In this document: positions 63,911 through 64,000 of the stretch, in pieces
Numbering within the stretch: position 1 is the stretch's first letter
Layout of the letters: the number at the start of each line of letters is the position of its first letter
Assembly (NCBI RefSeq): GCF_000192865.1
Contig: NC_015276.1
Coordinates: forward strand, 434,001 to 498,000
Source: Marinomonas mediterranea MMB-1
Lineage (GTDB): Bacteria > Pseudomonadota > Gammaproteobacteria > Pseudomonadales > Marinomonadaceae
Reading direction: 5' to 3'
DNA length: 64,000 bases
Notes under the pieces: model-generated
The model's database searches: none
The model's input: the letters and a program-made list of their open reading frames with translations, nothing else
Told to the model about the DNA's origin: nothing
Translations under genes and position numbers: made by a program

Positions 63911-64000
63911 ATGACGACCCAATACAAAGGCACCGTTTGGATAACGGGAGCGAGCTCAGGTTTGGGCTTTTCTCTGGTTGAAAAGTACCTGATCAAAGGC
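63911..64000 (+). CDS. short-chain dehydrogenase/reductase, partial (cut by window end)
   Basis: Only 30 residues are visible, from the ATG at 63911. VWITGASSGLGFSLVEKYL contains the nucleotide-binding TGASSGLG motif of SDR enzymes. It probably belongs to the same RpoE-controlled operon as the SnoaL gene 59 bases upstream. The rest lies beyond the window. Confidence 0.85.
   Translation, partial: MTTQYKGTVWITGASSGLGFSLVEKYLIKG

Overview
The window reads as a contiguous chromosomal segment of a marine gammaproteobacterium, most like Marinomonas or a close Oceanospirillales relative. This rests on moderate GC, the protein style of GltB/GltD, MltA, RhlE and the ChrR/RpoE locus, a choline-to-betaine operon and porins. 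The taxonomic call is by recognition only. No rRNA, tRNA or CRISPR array was seen.

Layout. 0-7 kb: a small ABM-fold monooxygenase, then gltB-gltD (glutamate synthase). 7-10.3 kb: a minus-strand operon of two type III secretion chaperone/effector pairs; one effector is an Arg-type mono-ADP-ribosyltransferase. A HrpL-type (hrp box) promoter lies in front. 10.4-11.7 kb: a CheY with a CheX-like phosphatase carrying four MshEN-type repeats. 12-22.7 kb: catabolism, with a porin, two LysR regulators, an MFS carrier, a FAH-family enzyme, a cyclase-family hydrolase, a 3-oxoacid CoA-transferase, a thiolase and a second porin. 23-31.5 kb: RhlE, a Cache-sensor/EAL phosphodiesterase pair, a GNAT enzyme, an intradiol-dioxygenase lipoprotein and a cation/proton antiporter. 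31.7-34.3 kb: Bcr-type MFS and MATE exporters. 34.4-37.6 kb: an NAD salvage cassette (nrtR, prs, nadV) with two operator palindromes. 37.7-39.1 kb: cryptochrome DASH. 39.2-41.9 kb: Fur-box-preceded exbB-exbD-exbD-tonB; TonB carries 40 perfect GAGCCA repeats. 42-43.7 kb: a third chaperone/effector pair with an almost ideal hrp box. 43.8-47.7 kb: mltA, a J-domain protein and cpdB. 47.8-53.4 kb: a decayed island holding a broken chemoreceptor, IS3- and IS5-type remnants and an unrecognised two-gene unit. 53.4-58.7 kb: ridA, dadA and betBA. 59-64 kb: a small membrane protein, a CBM48 protein, an OlsF-like ornithine-lipid synthase behind a Pho box, and the rpoE-chrR module with two divergent TGATCC promoters.

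How it fits together. The most interesting layer is a dispersed HrpL-type type III effector set with no secretion machinery in the window. Two of the effectors, 34 kb apart, share a C-terminal motif pattern that I cannot assign to a known family. Other regulatory logic readable from the DNA is NrtR control of NAD salvage, PhoB control of ornithine lipids, RpoE/ChrR control of a photo-oxidative-stress operon, Fur control of TonB energy transduction, and a TetR-like operator before betB although betI is absent here.

Start codons were moved from the longest reading frame wherever a Shine-Dalgarno sequence clearly favoured an internal start; each such entry says so.
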